A stretch of 64,000 nucleotides of DNA, taken from Trochalopteron elliotii. Taxonomy: Eukaryota; Chordata; Aves; Passeriformes; Leiothrichidae. Position 1 is the stretch's first letter. Every line of letters starts with the position of its first letter. The position numbers were made by a program, and so were the translations under genes. The DNA is taken from positions 3,171,607 through 3,235,606 of the forward strand of contig JANPWX010000028.1 of the NCBI GenBank assembly GCA_024734555.1. The letters run 5' to 3'. Below, piece by piece: positions 39,313-51,720 of this stretch. A model generated the notes under the pieces. It was given only the letters and a program-made list of their open reading frames with translations, ran no database searches and was not told the origin of the DNA.

Positions 39313-39944
39313 TGTTGGAATGTAACAAAGGCAGAGATGTATGTTGAGATTCTGCATTGTATAGAAAGGTTTGGGAGTTGGGTGTGTTTGGCGCTTTTCC
39401 GCCCCTTCCCCTGGTATTCAACCTATTCACTCAAAAACAAGACAGATTTCCAGGTGACAAGCATACTTGTCATAGACATAGACACCATTTCCTATATTTT
39501 AGCAACGCGAATTTTAGGTCTTGAATTTGTACTGTATTTTGTTATAAGTCTGTACTTGGTATGTTCCTTCCACCCCCCCATTCCTACCCCTGTGGTTCCT
39601 CCTGATGTGACCCCTCCCCCTTCCATTCCCCATTGGGTCGGTGTTTCCCCGCCCAGCCCCCGAGCTGGGAAAGGGGGACACCCCACGCCCACTCTCTCTC
39701 CTCTCTCTCTCCTTGCCCTCTCCATGCTACCATCATGGTGAGAAGGGGTTTTTGGCAAAACCCCTTTCCACATGGCTGCACTGAATAAACATCCTTATTA
39801 ACCCAAGAGAGAGCACGATTCCTTCACCCAAGCCTGACCCACGCAGCAGCTGCTGAGCTGATGAACCCACATGAGATGTTTCTGTGGTCTGGAGGGATTC
39901 ACTGCTAGCCGGTAGCAGCCCCCACCACGAGAGAAACGTCAACA
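39313..39944 (+). mobile_element. Solo LTR, CpG-rich and apparently young
   Basis: A 632-bp segment starts TGTTG and ends CAACA, a perfect 5-bp terminal inverted repeat with TG...CA ends. AATAAA at 39784-39789 near the 3' part gives plus orientation, followed by about 155 bp to the end. CpG dinucleotides are frequent (for example acgcgaatttt, gggtcggtg, ccacgcagc, gagaaacgtc), while the flanks are nearly CpG-free, so the insertion has had little time to decay by methylation. A pyrimidine run with ctctct units lies at about 39690-39720. No matching target duplication is evident (gatac against ctata), so the boundaries may be off by a few bases. No internal genes are present. It is most like bird class I elements, from memory. 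Confidence 0.72.
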
Positions 39945-42259
39945 CTATATGAGTGCATGTAGTTGTATCATTAATTGTGAATTAATTTCTGAAGTAATAG
40001 AGCTTATTAAGCTACTCATCAGATATGGGTCTATCCACTTCTGAACTCCTGCGTCACTGCAGTTTCTGACATCAGTCACAAAATCCACGTGGCTCTTGCA
40101 AGGGCCACAAAAAACAACAGCTTTGTTTTGCAATGTTTCCTAATGTGCACATTTACATGAAGTGTAATTTTAGGGTTTTTGTTCTTTTTGTCTCTTAATT
40201 CAATGCCTTTCACAAACAGAATGGCTTCCCTGTAAAATACTAACACCAGTTTGGCAACCATTCTAAAGCACTTCATGTGTAACATTGTATGGAACACTTA
40301 GAAAAGCCTATTTGTTCTACTACAAAACCTTTTTACTGCAGAAAGAAGGGGAAATTGGTTAAGCTTTTGTGATTTCTGCCATTAAAATTGCTCCTATCAA
40401 AGTCTGCTAAATAAAATATGTCAGTGTTCCAACACAAATGAGTTTTGCTCCAATAATCACAACATATCCCAGGTGGAACATGCTGGAAATGCTTAGAACC
40501 AAAATTATCCGAACCTTTTGAAGATTGCTATTTGCCCCAGGTTTGACACATAAAAGATTAAGAAATAAGTTGATATTAACTGGTGTATTTTTCTAAGACT
40601 GGAAGAAAAGAAAGTTTTTGAGAGAAAGAAACTTTTTCTTACTTCAGACAGAAATAACCTATTTCAATTTTATCAAGAACCTATTTCAATTTTATCAAGA
40701 AAAAAAGAAAATCACTCCTAAACTAGTGTTTCCCAGCAATGTTCAGAGGAATTAGAATTTATAAATGAACACATGGCTTTATTATTACTTCTAAACCAAA
40801 AATCTTTAAAACTTAAATTTAGATCCTGTTTTTAAAATTCAGATGTTAGTTTTGGGACAGGGAAAAAATTAAAGTCATCTTTGTTATGTAAGCTTAATCA
40901 TGTAAAGTTATTTCAAACCCAGCCTAGTAGAAGCAAATTTATGCTATTTAAATACAGTTTAAACCATATAATTATAAGTTTTTGAAGCACTAGTGCATGC
41001 TTATGTAAAATTTATTTCAAATCCCTCGACCATCACAGTATTAGAGAAACTTAATGCCCTATAATGTTTCCAGGAAACATTTACTTATTCCCTCCAAGTA
41101 AATAACTATACCCATCCTTATTGAACGCCCTGCACCATAACATCCCTTCCTTTCTCAAGGCAAGATTTTTGATTTCAGCCTATTGGAGATGTTTTTCCTC
41201 CAATAATATGGGCATTTGTGGTGTTTAATATGAATTACTTTTTTTTTTTTTTAATTTTCTGGAGCCCTTGAGGAGTTGCAGTGTCTCATTTTCTCTGTGG
41301 GCACATCCTGCTGACTAGTAATGAGAAGGAAAGGTTTGATGCTTCTTAACATTAATGATCAGGGCTTTGCTTAAAATACATCACCAGATGATGTTAAGAG
41401 GAGACAAGATGTACTTCTCATTTCTTATTTCACACAGAACGTGAAATATATTGTTAATTTTAGGTGCATACCCTCCTATTATAGGTTTACAATCCACCAA
41501 ATGTAATGCAAAAAATCCCAGGGCTTAAAATTCCCATATTTTTTCAAACACATTGAAGCATGATTGAAATATGAACAAGAAGACATCAGGGGTGAAAAAG
41601 ACTGTACGATTGATACGATAGTAAAGAACAAAAGCACACATTAAAATAAAATTAAAATTGTGAGCTCTCACTCATACCAAAATGTTTTTGCATGCATAAT
41701 TTAATGAAAATCCTGTTCAATTTCACTGAATTTTTATGTAAATGAATTTTTCAGTAAATCTACCATAGAAAGGCCATAAGTCAAAACATTTTACCTGAAT
41801 GTTTCCAATGAACTTGTCATATAAAGTCAGGAAAAATATGCCCAGAGAACATCACAGAATTGTTTCAGTGCTCAATTTTGAGTCAGGCCAGATCTCCAGA
41901 TTTTTTTTTTTTCTCAGAGGGAAAGAAAAAAAAGCAATTCAGCATTTCTTAGGAATCATAAACAAGTAAATGTCCTTGCATAATAACAGCAAAAAAGTAG
42001 CTCATGTATTAATCAAGTTGGTTTACCATGATATTTCTTTAAAGTATAGCCACATCTATTCACCATTGCTATTCCCTAATTATCACTGTTGCAAAATGGG
42101 AATTAGAAACAATGTTACCTTTCCCAAATCACATGCAGTAAAACAAGCACAGTTGTGTGTAGTCCAAAAAAACCATCAACAGTTGGATAGAAGAAAATCA
42201 TTGCAGTTGGACTAAAAGGACAGATGAGGATTTCCCCTGAAGGTTGTTTTCTGGACAAA
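39945..42259. other. Intergenic
   Basis: No exon is recognised. A perfect 22-bp tandem duplication lies at 40657-40700. About 39950-40300 contains TAAT-type homeodomain cores and could be conserved non-coding DNA, but that cannot be tested from one sequence. Confidence 0.5.
40657..40700. repeat. Perfect 22-bp tandem duplication
   Basis: The 22-base unit acctatttcaattttatcaaga occurs twice head to tail without a mismatch; copies are 40657-40678 and 40679-40700. Complete identity suggests a recent slippage event. Confidence 0.97.
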
Positions 42260-42335
42260 TCTTACTTGAGGGTTAGACTAGAGGTTAAAGGATTTGTTAG
42301 AAGTCCCTTTCAACCCAAACTGTTCTATGGTTATT
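42260..42335 (+). mobile_element. Probable CR1 3'-end remnant
   Basis: gagggttagactagagg is followed by agtccctttcaacccaaact and gttctatggtt, which is the order of the last part of a CR1 3' UTR. It is very short, so the call rests on those few blocks only. Confidence 0.5.
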
Positions 42336-45300
42336 TAAGAATATAAGTATTTTTCGTAGATAATGAAAAGTGAAATAAGTTGACAACAGACACAATGTTG
42401 GGAAGCATTGTCACAACAGAACGTACCAAAATGAGAGGAGGAGAGGCAGCTTTACACTTGGGAATAATGAGCTCAAATGCAGCTAAATCAGCTGGAAACC
42501 ACAGAGGAGGCCCAGACATTAGTTCATGATGACTTGATTTGAATGACAGCCCAAATGTGGAGTATCTTATTTCCAGAGCTTCCTCAAGACACCTCACACC
42601 ACTCAGCAGGCACTGACACACCCTGACTGACAAAGAGCCATGGTCTCTCAGCTTTGTATTCACCTATGGTATATCTTTCTCTCAAAACACATGAATGTTC
42701 CTTATTTGCCTTTAATTACTGACTTTATAGTTCATTTGGGGGGGACACAGAAGTATTAATTTAGAAGAAATGGCTTAAGTAACTGAAGTTATTTGCCAGC
42801 TTATTAACAAACCTGGAGTTAACAATGCAATTTGAAAGACTGATTCTCTTCTCTGTGAAGGGATTATGATTAAAGGAAGAAGTGAATAACAATAACAATG
42901 ACTGGGGCTAAATTACTGTAAATTTTTCAGCTAATTAAAAATAAACAATGAATATATCAAATCAAAGACTGAGTGAATCAACCAATAAATCAATAATAAT
43001 TTGCTCCTGAATTTTGAAATTATCAAGTCACTGAATTAATACAGAGAATAAACCATGAAGCTGACATAAGGAAAAATGTCTTTTTAAAAACCCCAACAAT
43101 TCATGCATAGAGATATTGCTGGAAGATGTGTTACACCCCTTGCTTCAGAAAACATAAAAGCCAAAAACTCGTCCATCCATCTTCTTGCTGCCCAATACCT
43201 AATGCCTTGCCTGCCACTATGGCCTTGACTTAACAGTTGAAAAACTTGAATGTAGCTCTTTGGCTCAGGGAGTTCACCCAAAACGGCAGCTAATTGCAGA
43301 GAAATAATGAGATTTAAGTACTTTCCCTTCATTCAAATGCTAAAATCTCATTCTGGCTAAAATTAGTTTTTCCTCCTGCTTCCTTCACAGAAATTAACTG
43401 AAGTCTTAAAGAGTAGAGGTAGCTACTAAAAAATTAACAACTCCAGAACAATTCTTTCATCTTAACTATGTGAATTTAGATAATAGCTGACATAAAATTA
43501 TAAAAAACACCAATAAAAGATCAGGACAAGTTGATGTTTAAGATTTGAGATCCTGCTTGAACAGTGTTGTTCTTCATGGGGATTGTTAGGAACAAATAGG
43601 AGGAAGATCTTGAGGCCAAGATGGGAGTGGAACCAGAAGAGGCAAAGAACACAGAAGATGTCAAGCACGAGCCTAGGCCAAGAAAGTGAGAAAAGAAGGC
43701 ACTTGTCTAAAGACTAAGGCAAGAGGGGATACAGAGGCTGAGGTGAAGATTGGCCAACTTTCTACCAGTCTAAATTCTGCTGGGAAAGAGCATGGGCCAA
43801 AACCCAGACATGATTAATAGAACAGGACCCAGAGATACACTGTCTAAAAAAGCATCAGACAGCTTCATAGATATGGATAGGAAATTTACTGCAATTTTTG
43901 CTCAGGAATTTGCACTGCAACGTATAACCACACTCAGACTGCCTTCTAATAGTCTTTCAAAATTGTTGCTCCCTTAAATCACACTTGAGAAATATATTAC
44001 TAGTGGAGCAGTCCACAGAGACACACATGACTGTGGCCCCACTGTGAGTGCTCTAATACTCACTCAAGAACAATTCAGTTTTTTAAAAGTCTGTAAGGCA
44101 AAGCACACAAGGGCATATGAGCATGAATGTGCCAAAACCCCTTTTGGTTGTACCTTAGAGTCATTTATTGCTTGTAAGCAACTCTTCCCTGGCATGTAAG
44201 GATCAGAGTCCAACCAAAAGAAAGTACAGCTACAAAGCAGGTCACCCAAGGTCCTTAAGGATTATATGATTGATAAACTACACTTGGGTGGAAGCAGAAT
44301 CTTGGTATGTGTCAGTAATACACCTCCTGTATCATATCTACCCATGGCTATCTCTTAATGGAATTTTATTGAATTCCAAGGAGTGCTGAGGATAGCCCTT
44401 ATCCTGCGAGTCTCATATTGGACCATGACATAACTCATTTATGCAGTTTAAGAACCTCTAGCAGGAGATAATCCTACATTTAGTTTTCCCAATTACCATC
44501 AGAAACAATCTTGGGGACTGATTTCTCTAGTGAAAAGCAATGTGCTTTTGACAAAGGAGGTGCTGAAGAATGAGTCCACTTTTGGGATAAGAAGTTCTCA
44601 ATGGAATACAGGTAGATTAGCCCTCTGAATTAAATCAATCTCAGAAACTGCAGGGAACCCATGTATTTGCAGACAGAAGATAAACAACAGAACTCATATG
44701 TTTTCTCCCTTCCTGATGATACTATCAAAAATAGAAAGACACTTAAAAATCAGATGGAGTGTTATCATTGTGAAGGGATGGAAAAATGGGCTCTCAGAGT
44801 CCCTTGTGTCTTGAAGGAGTCCTCAGAAAGAGAAAGGCTGTCAGACAGCAAAAGAACAATATAGATAATACATCCTGAGGCCATGGGATTTGTGAATTCA
44901 TGGGACTGTGTTGAAAAAGCTCTGGCTAGAAGGTTACTCAGAGAAGCTGAAGGGGGTCCTGATGCAAAGTCATTAAGCAAATGGCCTCTCAGGGGCTCTC
45001 AGGACCTGGAACTTTGCTGGTGCCCACAGGTATGACATATGCCAGACGAGCAGCGGAAGACTCATGGCCTCCAGCACTTTTCAGTCAGAGAAAAACTCCA
45101 AAATCTGCTTGTGCAGCACTTTTTTGAGTTTAGTTTCATTTTCCAGAGATGTTCTTTTGTGAAACAGATGCATAACACAGTGGCTATGTTCAGCCACTGT
45201 AGATGGAGGTTGATGGTTGGTGACAACATGACACATACAAAAAATACAACCAGTGAAACTTTCACAGCCAAGGCAAACCACTAAATGATGAAACAGAAAC

Positions 45301-46833
45301 TATATTGACAAGAACAGAAGTGCTACACAGGAAATGTTACTTCTGTCTTGAGCCACTGCTGGGAAAAGGAAATGAGAATCACCACACAGTTTTTGAATGG
45401 CAGAGCATTAGAGAAAGGAATGTTTGAGAAATAACCTAAAATATCACAAAAGTGAACAATCCTTCAGTAAGGCATGGTTTGGCATATGCATTATCCAGAA
45501 ATTTAATGAGAGTAGAAGATCCACCCTGCAGAATTTAAAATGTTACTTTAAATGATTTTAGTATCACAAAACTGGATTTTTTGTTATTTTGAACATGTAC
45601 TTGTACATCATATATATTCCCTCTGGATACTAACTCCCAAATGTAAACAATTTTATATCTAAAAATCTGAAAAAACCACACACTTTTTATTATGTTATCT
45701 GCTGTTATAACTGGTCTTCTAGCTTTGGCTTACTGCTGTATTACATTTAATTTAAATTCAGAATTACTTATATTTTTATTATCCTGTAAATTCAATGTTA
45801 ATTTGTAGTGCAGTCTAGTAAGACATGGTGATACAACTGAGAAGAAGAAATGGAAATTCTGAGTGAAGTTGTGTAGAAATCTGTTACCCAAGTTATTAAA
45901 TGTCTGATGACCTGTGTTTTTTCATATTTTACTTCTATTCTAGCTGCAGAGCTTAAATGAAGAAGTGGTGTTTTTCACTCCTATAGGAAAATAGTGTAAG
46001 CCAAAATATTAGACTATTTGGTTGGGGTCTGAAATGAGAAATTAAATACACCTTCAATGTGGACACCTGGGAATTGAGTGTACTGCTACAGAGATGAATT
46101 ACCTCTTTCTCTCAGGAGTGCAGCAACAAAAAAATGAGACAAATGTTAGCACTCTTGAACAGCCTGTCCAGTAGACAGAGAGGACTTCTTTTCCTGCCTT
46201 CACTTTCTCCCTAAAACATGAGGACGCCAAATATGAATAAGAAGTTTGGATATTTTCTCTGAACAGGCCTTATTCTCATTCCATTTTTATCTCTTGTAAA
46301 AACTATGGATTAAGCATAACAAATACCTCAAACTACTTTCTGTTTTCTTCTTTTTTTATTTCAGCAGAAAGATCAAGTTTCTGACAGACTTGAAAAGTAA
46401 GTAAAGCGTGACTTAGTTCTGTCTGTACTTTAAACCAATCCTTTTTTAGGCTGGAGTTCAGCTAGAGTATGCTCCATCTGACAACTCTGTTCTGCCATGC
46501 TGATTCCTGCAAGTAACTTTAAAAGGTTCAGTGTACATATGAACCAAAAATTCAGAATCAGATGTAATATTTAAATACACCTTTTATATACTTGAAAGCT
46601 TCTATTAATTACTCCCCTAAGTCTTCCCTTTATGAGGCTAAAAAATTCTAGTTTTCCAGTGCTCCCACAAACATCATGGTAGATGTCTAATCAGGAAGAA
46701 ATTAAAAAAAACAACAACCTCACCACCAATTCTCTGCCTACAAGGAGATTATCAAGGGGCCGAAGCTAGGCTTTTCACAGTGATGCCTGAAAAGAAGAGA
46801 GATAACAAGGATAAATGGAATAAAAGGCATTAA
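42336..46833. other. Intergenic, nothing recognised
   Basis: No exon or classifiable repeat. All frames are below 111 codons and overlap on both strands. About 43560-43800 is A/G-rich on the plus strand. Confidence 0.5.
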
Positions 46834-46875
46834 GTAAGGAGAAACATTCTCTGAGTAGGGAGAAACATTCTCACC
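46834..46875. repeat. 21-bp tandem repeat, two copies
   Basis: gtaaggagaaacattctctga is followed by a second copy differing at four positions (gtagggagaaacattctcacc), a duplication within the CR1 fragment. Confidence 0.85.
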
Positions 46876-47082
46876 ATGAGGACAAACAAATAGAACATGC
46901 TGACCATACTAGTCATGCAGTGTATGAACTGGTCATGCTTCCAACTGAGCATCCTTGGAATTTTTCAAAACTCAGCTGGATAAATCACTGAGCAAACTGG
47001 TTTGTCCTTCTAGTTGATGCTGCTTTGAGCAGGAGGCAGGACTAGACATTTTGAGATCCTTTCCAACCCAAATTTTCTAACA
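46834..47082 (+). mobile_element. CR1 LINE 3'-end fragment
   Basis: Blocks in CR1 sense order: aaacattctcaccatgagga (the end of ORF2), atccttggaatttttcaaaa, ctcagctggataaatcactg, agcaaactggtttgtccttc, tagttgatgctgctttgagc and aggactagacattttgagat ending in cctttccaaccc. The 3' octamer tail has decayed. A 21-bp imperfect tandem repeat (46834-46875) sits at its left end. Confidence 0.78.
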
Positions 47083-49307
47083 GTCCTAAAAATCACAAGC
47101 CTACCTTTTGGAGAGTCACTAAAACTGTGAAAAAAACAGGTGTATCCAATACAATGTTGTGAATTTCACAAGTTTAGCACGTACTGCATTTTTACTTAAC
47201 TATAACCCAGTATATTTACTACTGATGCATGAAGTTGCATTTAAACTGTCAGCCAACTATACGGACTTAAATGGGTTTTCTGAGCTCTTATTTTAGTTTC
47301 AGGGAAGGCTAGAAAAACAAAAGCTGAGCAAACAAAAAAAGCCCCACTCATAAAGAACTCTTTGGACATCTTATTTGTCCCTTAATCTGCCCTTTATTGC
47401 TTGCCAGTTGCATTTTTCTTTACATTTAACAAGCTCACTTGCAATGGCAAACAAGTATTCTCCTAATGATGCTCTGATGGAAGAAACATAATTGCACACC
47501 ATAAAACCTTAGTAGCTACTTTAATTACTCCACAAATTATCTTTAAGTGCTGTGCATGATTTATAGTAGCAAAACGTTCCCCTTTTCAGCAGCTAAATAG
47601 AGCTGACTAGGAACTTTCAAGAATTTTTTTTTTTTTAGTAGAAAAATGTCTACCAGACAAACTTATTTTTCAGGGCAGTTTTCATTAAAAAAAAGAAAAA
47701 AAAAGATAAAAAAAGATGACTAAGTTTTCTTAAATTTAGGTAGATTTTTAAATTTTTAAATCAGATTTAAATACCAGGTAAATGAGATTTTAATCACACC
47801 AAGAATACTCAAGTTGTGAGAGACAGAGAGATGAACAATTTGTAAACTAAGACACACAAAATGATAAAAACAGATTCAAGATCTTTATTCAACCAGATTG
47901 CAGAAGAGCAAAAAGCTTGAAATTTGCTATCGGTGAGGGATCTCTCTTGGTTTAAGTTTTGTCTTTCCACTGTAGTAGAAGGAATTTAATGTGAAAGACA
48001 AAAAAAATCAGTAAATAAAGTTTTTGTTTGCTGATGAGCCTATCTTCAAATAACACTTGGGCATCTGTGAAACAATAAGCAAACACAAATACTTGCATAA
48101 TTACAGCAATTTCCACATTCCTCATCACCTCAGCATTTTATAAATGAAGTAAATGAAGTGGCAACTTTGATGCAGAGTTGCATCATTTTTAGACAGAAAA
48201 TACTGCTGAAAGTAGAACTATGAAAAGACCAACATTTTAGAAAGTGAAAACTGTTTCTCTACAACAAAGCTCTACACTAATGAGGCCATAATTTAACTAG
48301 TAGGAAACAGAAATCAGTGAGGCATTAGGAAAGCTTTTGGAAAGAGACAAACTTTATAACTGTTCCATCAGAAGACTATATTCTGCTATAATTGCAGCTC
48401 ATGTTTTCAAAGAGGTGTATATTAATGGGTTCAAGCTCATTAATGAAAAATGTTTGTTTCTATAGAATTAATTGTTGACATGTCTAAACAACTTTGAGCT
48501 GAACTTAATGCAATCTGATCTGCTGACTGAAATCCTTAATTATTAGCACTTTATTGAGCTACTTGCAGTCTAAAACTTTTTCAAACACAAAGTACTGGAA
48601 TAATCTTGCTCTACATTTAAGTTGGATATAATTATTTTCTGAATGAGACAAATTGACTGTGATGTGGAACACACCTACAGAGAATTTAAGCTGGAATTAT
48701 GTACAAATGCTAAAACAAAACAATCCTGAAAGGTAATAAGTAACAGGCAATATAGAAATCCAAGTAAACTGTGCAAACTTTGTGAGCATAAATTATACGT
48801 GAGAACAAAGACTTATGGATAGCAGATCTCTAGCAAGTGCTACTCAAAAAAAATCAAACTTAGAGACAGATACTTTTCTTCTGTGCCCCAGACCTGTCTT
48901 AGGAGACAATGACTACAGAAACATCTCAAGTTTCAAACTGGAGACACCAAAGACAAAATGACAGACATATTTAAAGAACTGAGCAACAGTTGCTTATAAG
49001 ATTTAAACCAAAGATGAAGCAACAATGCAAATCATAGAAGTTTCATTTGCTATGGCATATTGATAGCCATTAATATGTTTGCATAATTTATTACAAAATT
49101 ATAGCATATAAAAGAAATAAGTCTAAAATATAATTAAATATACAAGGTATAAAGTATAAGTATATATGCATATACATTTAAAAACAGAAATAAACTCACT
49201 CTATAATTAAAAAGTGAAATTTGAAGCCAAGATTCCAATTAAAAAAAAAAAGAGAAACTGGAGAGTTGCAGAAACTATATTTCATGCAAAGTAAGTACTA
49301 TCAAAAT
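47083..49307. other. Intergenic, possible conserved non-coding DNA
   Basis: A-rich low complexity at about 47685-47716. Stretches at about 47440-47600 and 48370-48570 carry several TAATTA/ATTAAT cores and little repeat-like sequence, as in vertebrate conserved enhancers, but conservation cannot be judged here. No exon is recognised. Confidence 0.45.
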
Positions 49308-49790
49308 TCAGAGAATCACAGAATCACTAGGTTTGAAGAGACCTTCAAGATCATCGAGCCCCAACACCTGAACTAAACTATGGCACCGAGTGCCACATCC
49401 AAAACACATCCAGGGATGGTGACTCCACCACCTCCCCAGGCAGACAAATCCAGTACTTTATCACTCTTTCTGTAAAAAACTTCTTCCTAATATCCAACTT
49501 GTATTTCCCTTGGCACGGCTTAGGACCGTGTCCTCTCGTTCTGTCAGTTGTTGCCTGGAGAAAGAGACCAACCCCCACCTGACTACAGCCACCTTTCAGG
49601 GAGTTGTAGAGAGTGATAAGGTCACCTGTGAGTGTCCTTTTCTCCAGGCTAAACAACCCCAGCTCCCTCAGTCGTTCCTCACAGGGTTTGTGCTCCAAGC
49701 CCCTCACCAGCCTTGCTGCCTCCTCTGGATGCACTCAAGCAACTCAATGTCCTTCCTAAACTGAGGGGCCAGAACTGGGCACAGCACTCT
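49308..49790 (-). mobile_element. CR1 LINE 3' end, young copy
   Basis: The plus strand starts agagaatcacagaatcacta, the reversed CR1 3' tail. The minus-strand frame 49378-49734 reads through 118 codons with the ORF2 C-terminal blocks [47 protein letters not shown] and [13 protein letters not shown]. One continuous frame and near-perfect agreement with the passerine-type CR1 consensus I recall point to a recent insertion. A small deletion of about 12 bp seems present in the 3' UTR (near 49400). The copy is 5'-truncated at about 49790 and not autonomous. Confidence 0.93.
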
Positions 49791-51524
49791 AAAGCAAATT
49801 TTTATATCTGCACTTTCAATTCATTTCAGATTCATCTTCTGCTTAACTTCTTTTCTTAAAAATCATTCACAAATCAATTAATGGTGTTCACATTTTTGTC
49901 TTAAATCTTTAATCTATAAAACCAGATAAAAACAGAAATTAAATGCTTGATAATTCTAAAAAAAGTCCAGAATACAATAGTTTCATGACAAGAAATATAC
50001 ACTACTAACTCTAATGTATCTACCTTAATCTCAACATCTGTAAATGAAAACTTGCTCCTCCTGATTTCATGATGATATCAGCACTAAGGTTAAAGGTTAA
50101 TCTTGAAAGTGCTGTGAACAGAAATCTACACTAATGTAAATTCACAACAATCACAATCACAATTTTATCATAATCCCTAATGAGTTTATTAAAGCTGAAG
50201 AAGTCAATATTACTTGCACTAATATACTTTTTACTTTTTATTGTTTATTTACCTTCTTAATTTCTTGCACACTACTGAATCCATCTTCGCTTTCAGCTTC
50301 TCTCTTCCATAATAATTCAGCCACAGCTATTTCAGGAGACAGCCTTTACTGAAAAACAGGTATCTCCTACTGTAACTTTTTGAATTGTTACAGATTTTTA
50401 TAAAACTTTTTTTTCCCATCATATACTTTGAGGCTCTATTCCCACTAAAGCTGTCCTTTTGAAGGTCAAACCAAAATACTCTTCTTTTTCTGAGTGATTT
50501 ACCCTCCCCTGAGTCTTAATTTCTTTACTGTCAGCTGCTCCCCCTTACAGTTACTATTTCCTTCAGGATGATAAACACCAGAGTTGATAAATGGGTAAGA
50601 TCAGTGGTGCTATCAAAGATTTAAACAGGTGCTGGAGATGGAATATATAACAGGATCCTTAGCTTTGATGATCCCCCCTTTAAGCCTGGCTTGTGCTCCT
50701 CTACCTTGGGGACCTTATGTGGACTGTCATTTAAACTTCCCCTTGGAAGTTTGTCCATGGCTCAGACATGCTACTTCTTGAATAAACTAAAAACTGACAA
50801 AAGCAGCACTAGCAAGAAGTAATGCTAAAGGTTGGTGAATGACTGCAGAGAGCTATCCTGGAGCGTATTGTGGAGGATGGTGATAAGACTGACAGTGTTT
50901 GACACTGTCAGAAGTGATCTGCAAGAAGGAGCAGGGATTGTATTAGTGGCACTCAAACATACACAGGGCATATGGGGAGAACTTGCAAATCACAAATCAA
51001 TGGGCAAAATTAATCAGAGGAATAAATAAAACACAGAAAAATTCAGTTAAGAGAAAAAAAAATAATGTCTCCAGGAAGAAAATAATCTTAATATGTACTA
51101 GAGATTTCAGCCCAGGATGACATCCTGTCTCCAGCTGCTGATTTGTGATCTAGCTCTCACATGCTATCTGCTTTGGAAGCACAGGCACTAGCTTTATTTT
51201 TCAGGAATCCTTTTACTCTGGCTTTCCTTTGTTCTCTTTCCTGGAAGTTCAGGTCCCATGGCTTGTTACCCATCTAATGCTCTGCTCCCCTGCTTCCTCT
51301 AGGACTTTTCCTGAGACCTTCTCCAGAGCTGAGAACCTCTGGTGACATTTCCTTCGGGGTAGGGTGACATTTAAAGTAAAGGGCACAAACCCTGCAATGG
51401 AATTTGTAAACACACATAAGTACACATTAGGCAAAACATAGCACACCTACACAAATTTCTGGCAACAGTCACATCTGTGCAAAAACCTTTTTCAATCTCT
51501 GCATGACCTTTGAAACCCGAGGAC
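49791..51524. other. Intergenic, nothing recognised
   Basis: AT-rich DNA without recognisable exons or transposons; short frames only. Confidence 0.5.
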
Positions 51525-51720
51525 TTTGTCTGTGCTGGTGAGTTAGAGAGATTAAATCACCTATTGCTGAAATGTCAGACTGAGCAGGGATCACTGATTT
51601 TCCACACTTGGATGGGTGACCCACCTGGATACCGCATAAGAACAAATGAATATCCTTGCTACTGCCTTCTGGGGCCAACTTTTAAACTAGAAGACCTCAA
51701 ATGCATTTTGTGACAAGCCC
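51525..51720 (+). mobile_element. Ancient SINE fossil with 5S rRNA-derived head (5S-Deu-L2-like)
   Basis: Bases 51582-51633 read like the internal promoter half of 5S rRNA: gagcaggg (5S: aagcaggg), a variable spacer, then cttggatgggtgacccacct with ggataccg (5S: cttggatgggagaccgcct and gggaatacc). After a spacer, tgccttct at 51663 and acttttaaactagaagacct at about 51678-51697 line up with the tgccttct...acgttaaaccgaggtcct region that follows the 5S part in the 5S-Deu-L2 SINE family of reptiles and fish (from memory). Having both parts in the correct order argues for a SINE rather than a 5S pseudogene. It is heavily mutated and inactive. Confidence 0.6.

Noticed and set aside
39181..39741. 186-codon plus-strand frame
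   Set aside because: It runs from unique DNA into the young LTR, and its Pro/Ser-rich end is LTR sequence; no gene-like features.
41850..41890. cacagaattgttt as a CR1 3' tail
   Set aside because: The sequence after it does not follow any CR1 end.
51582..51633. A genuine 5S rRNA gene
   Set aside because: Only the second half resembles 5S rRNA, with many substitutions, and a SINE-like block follows it.
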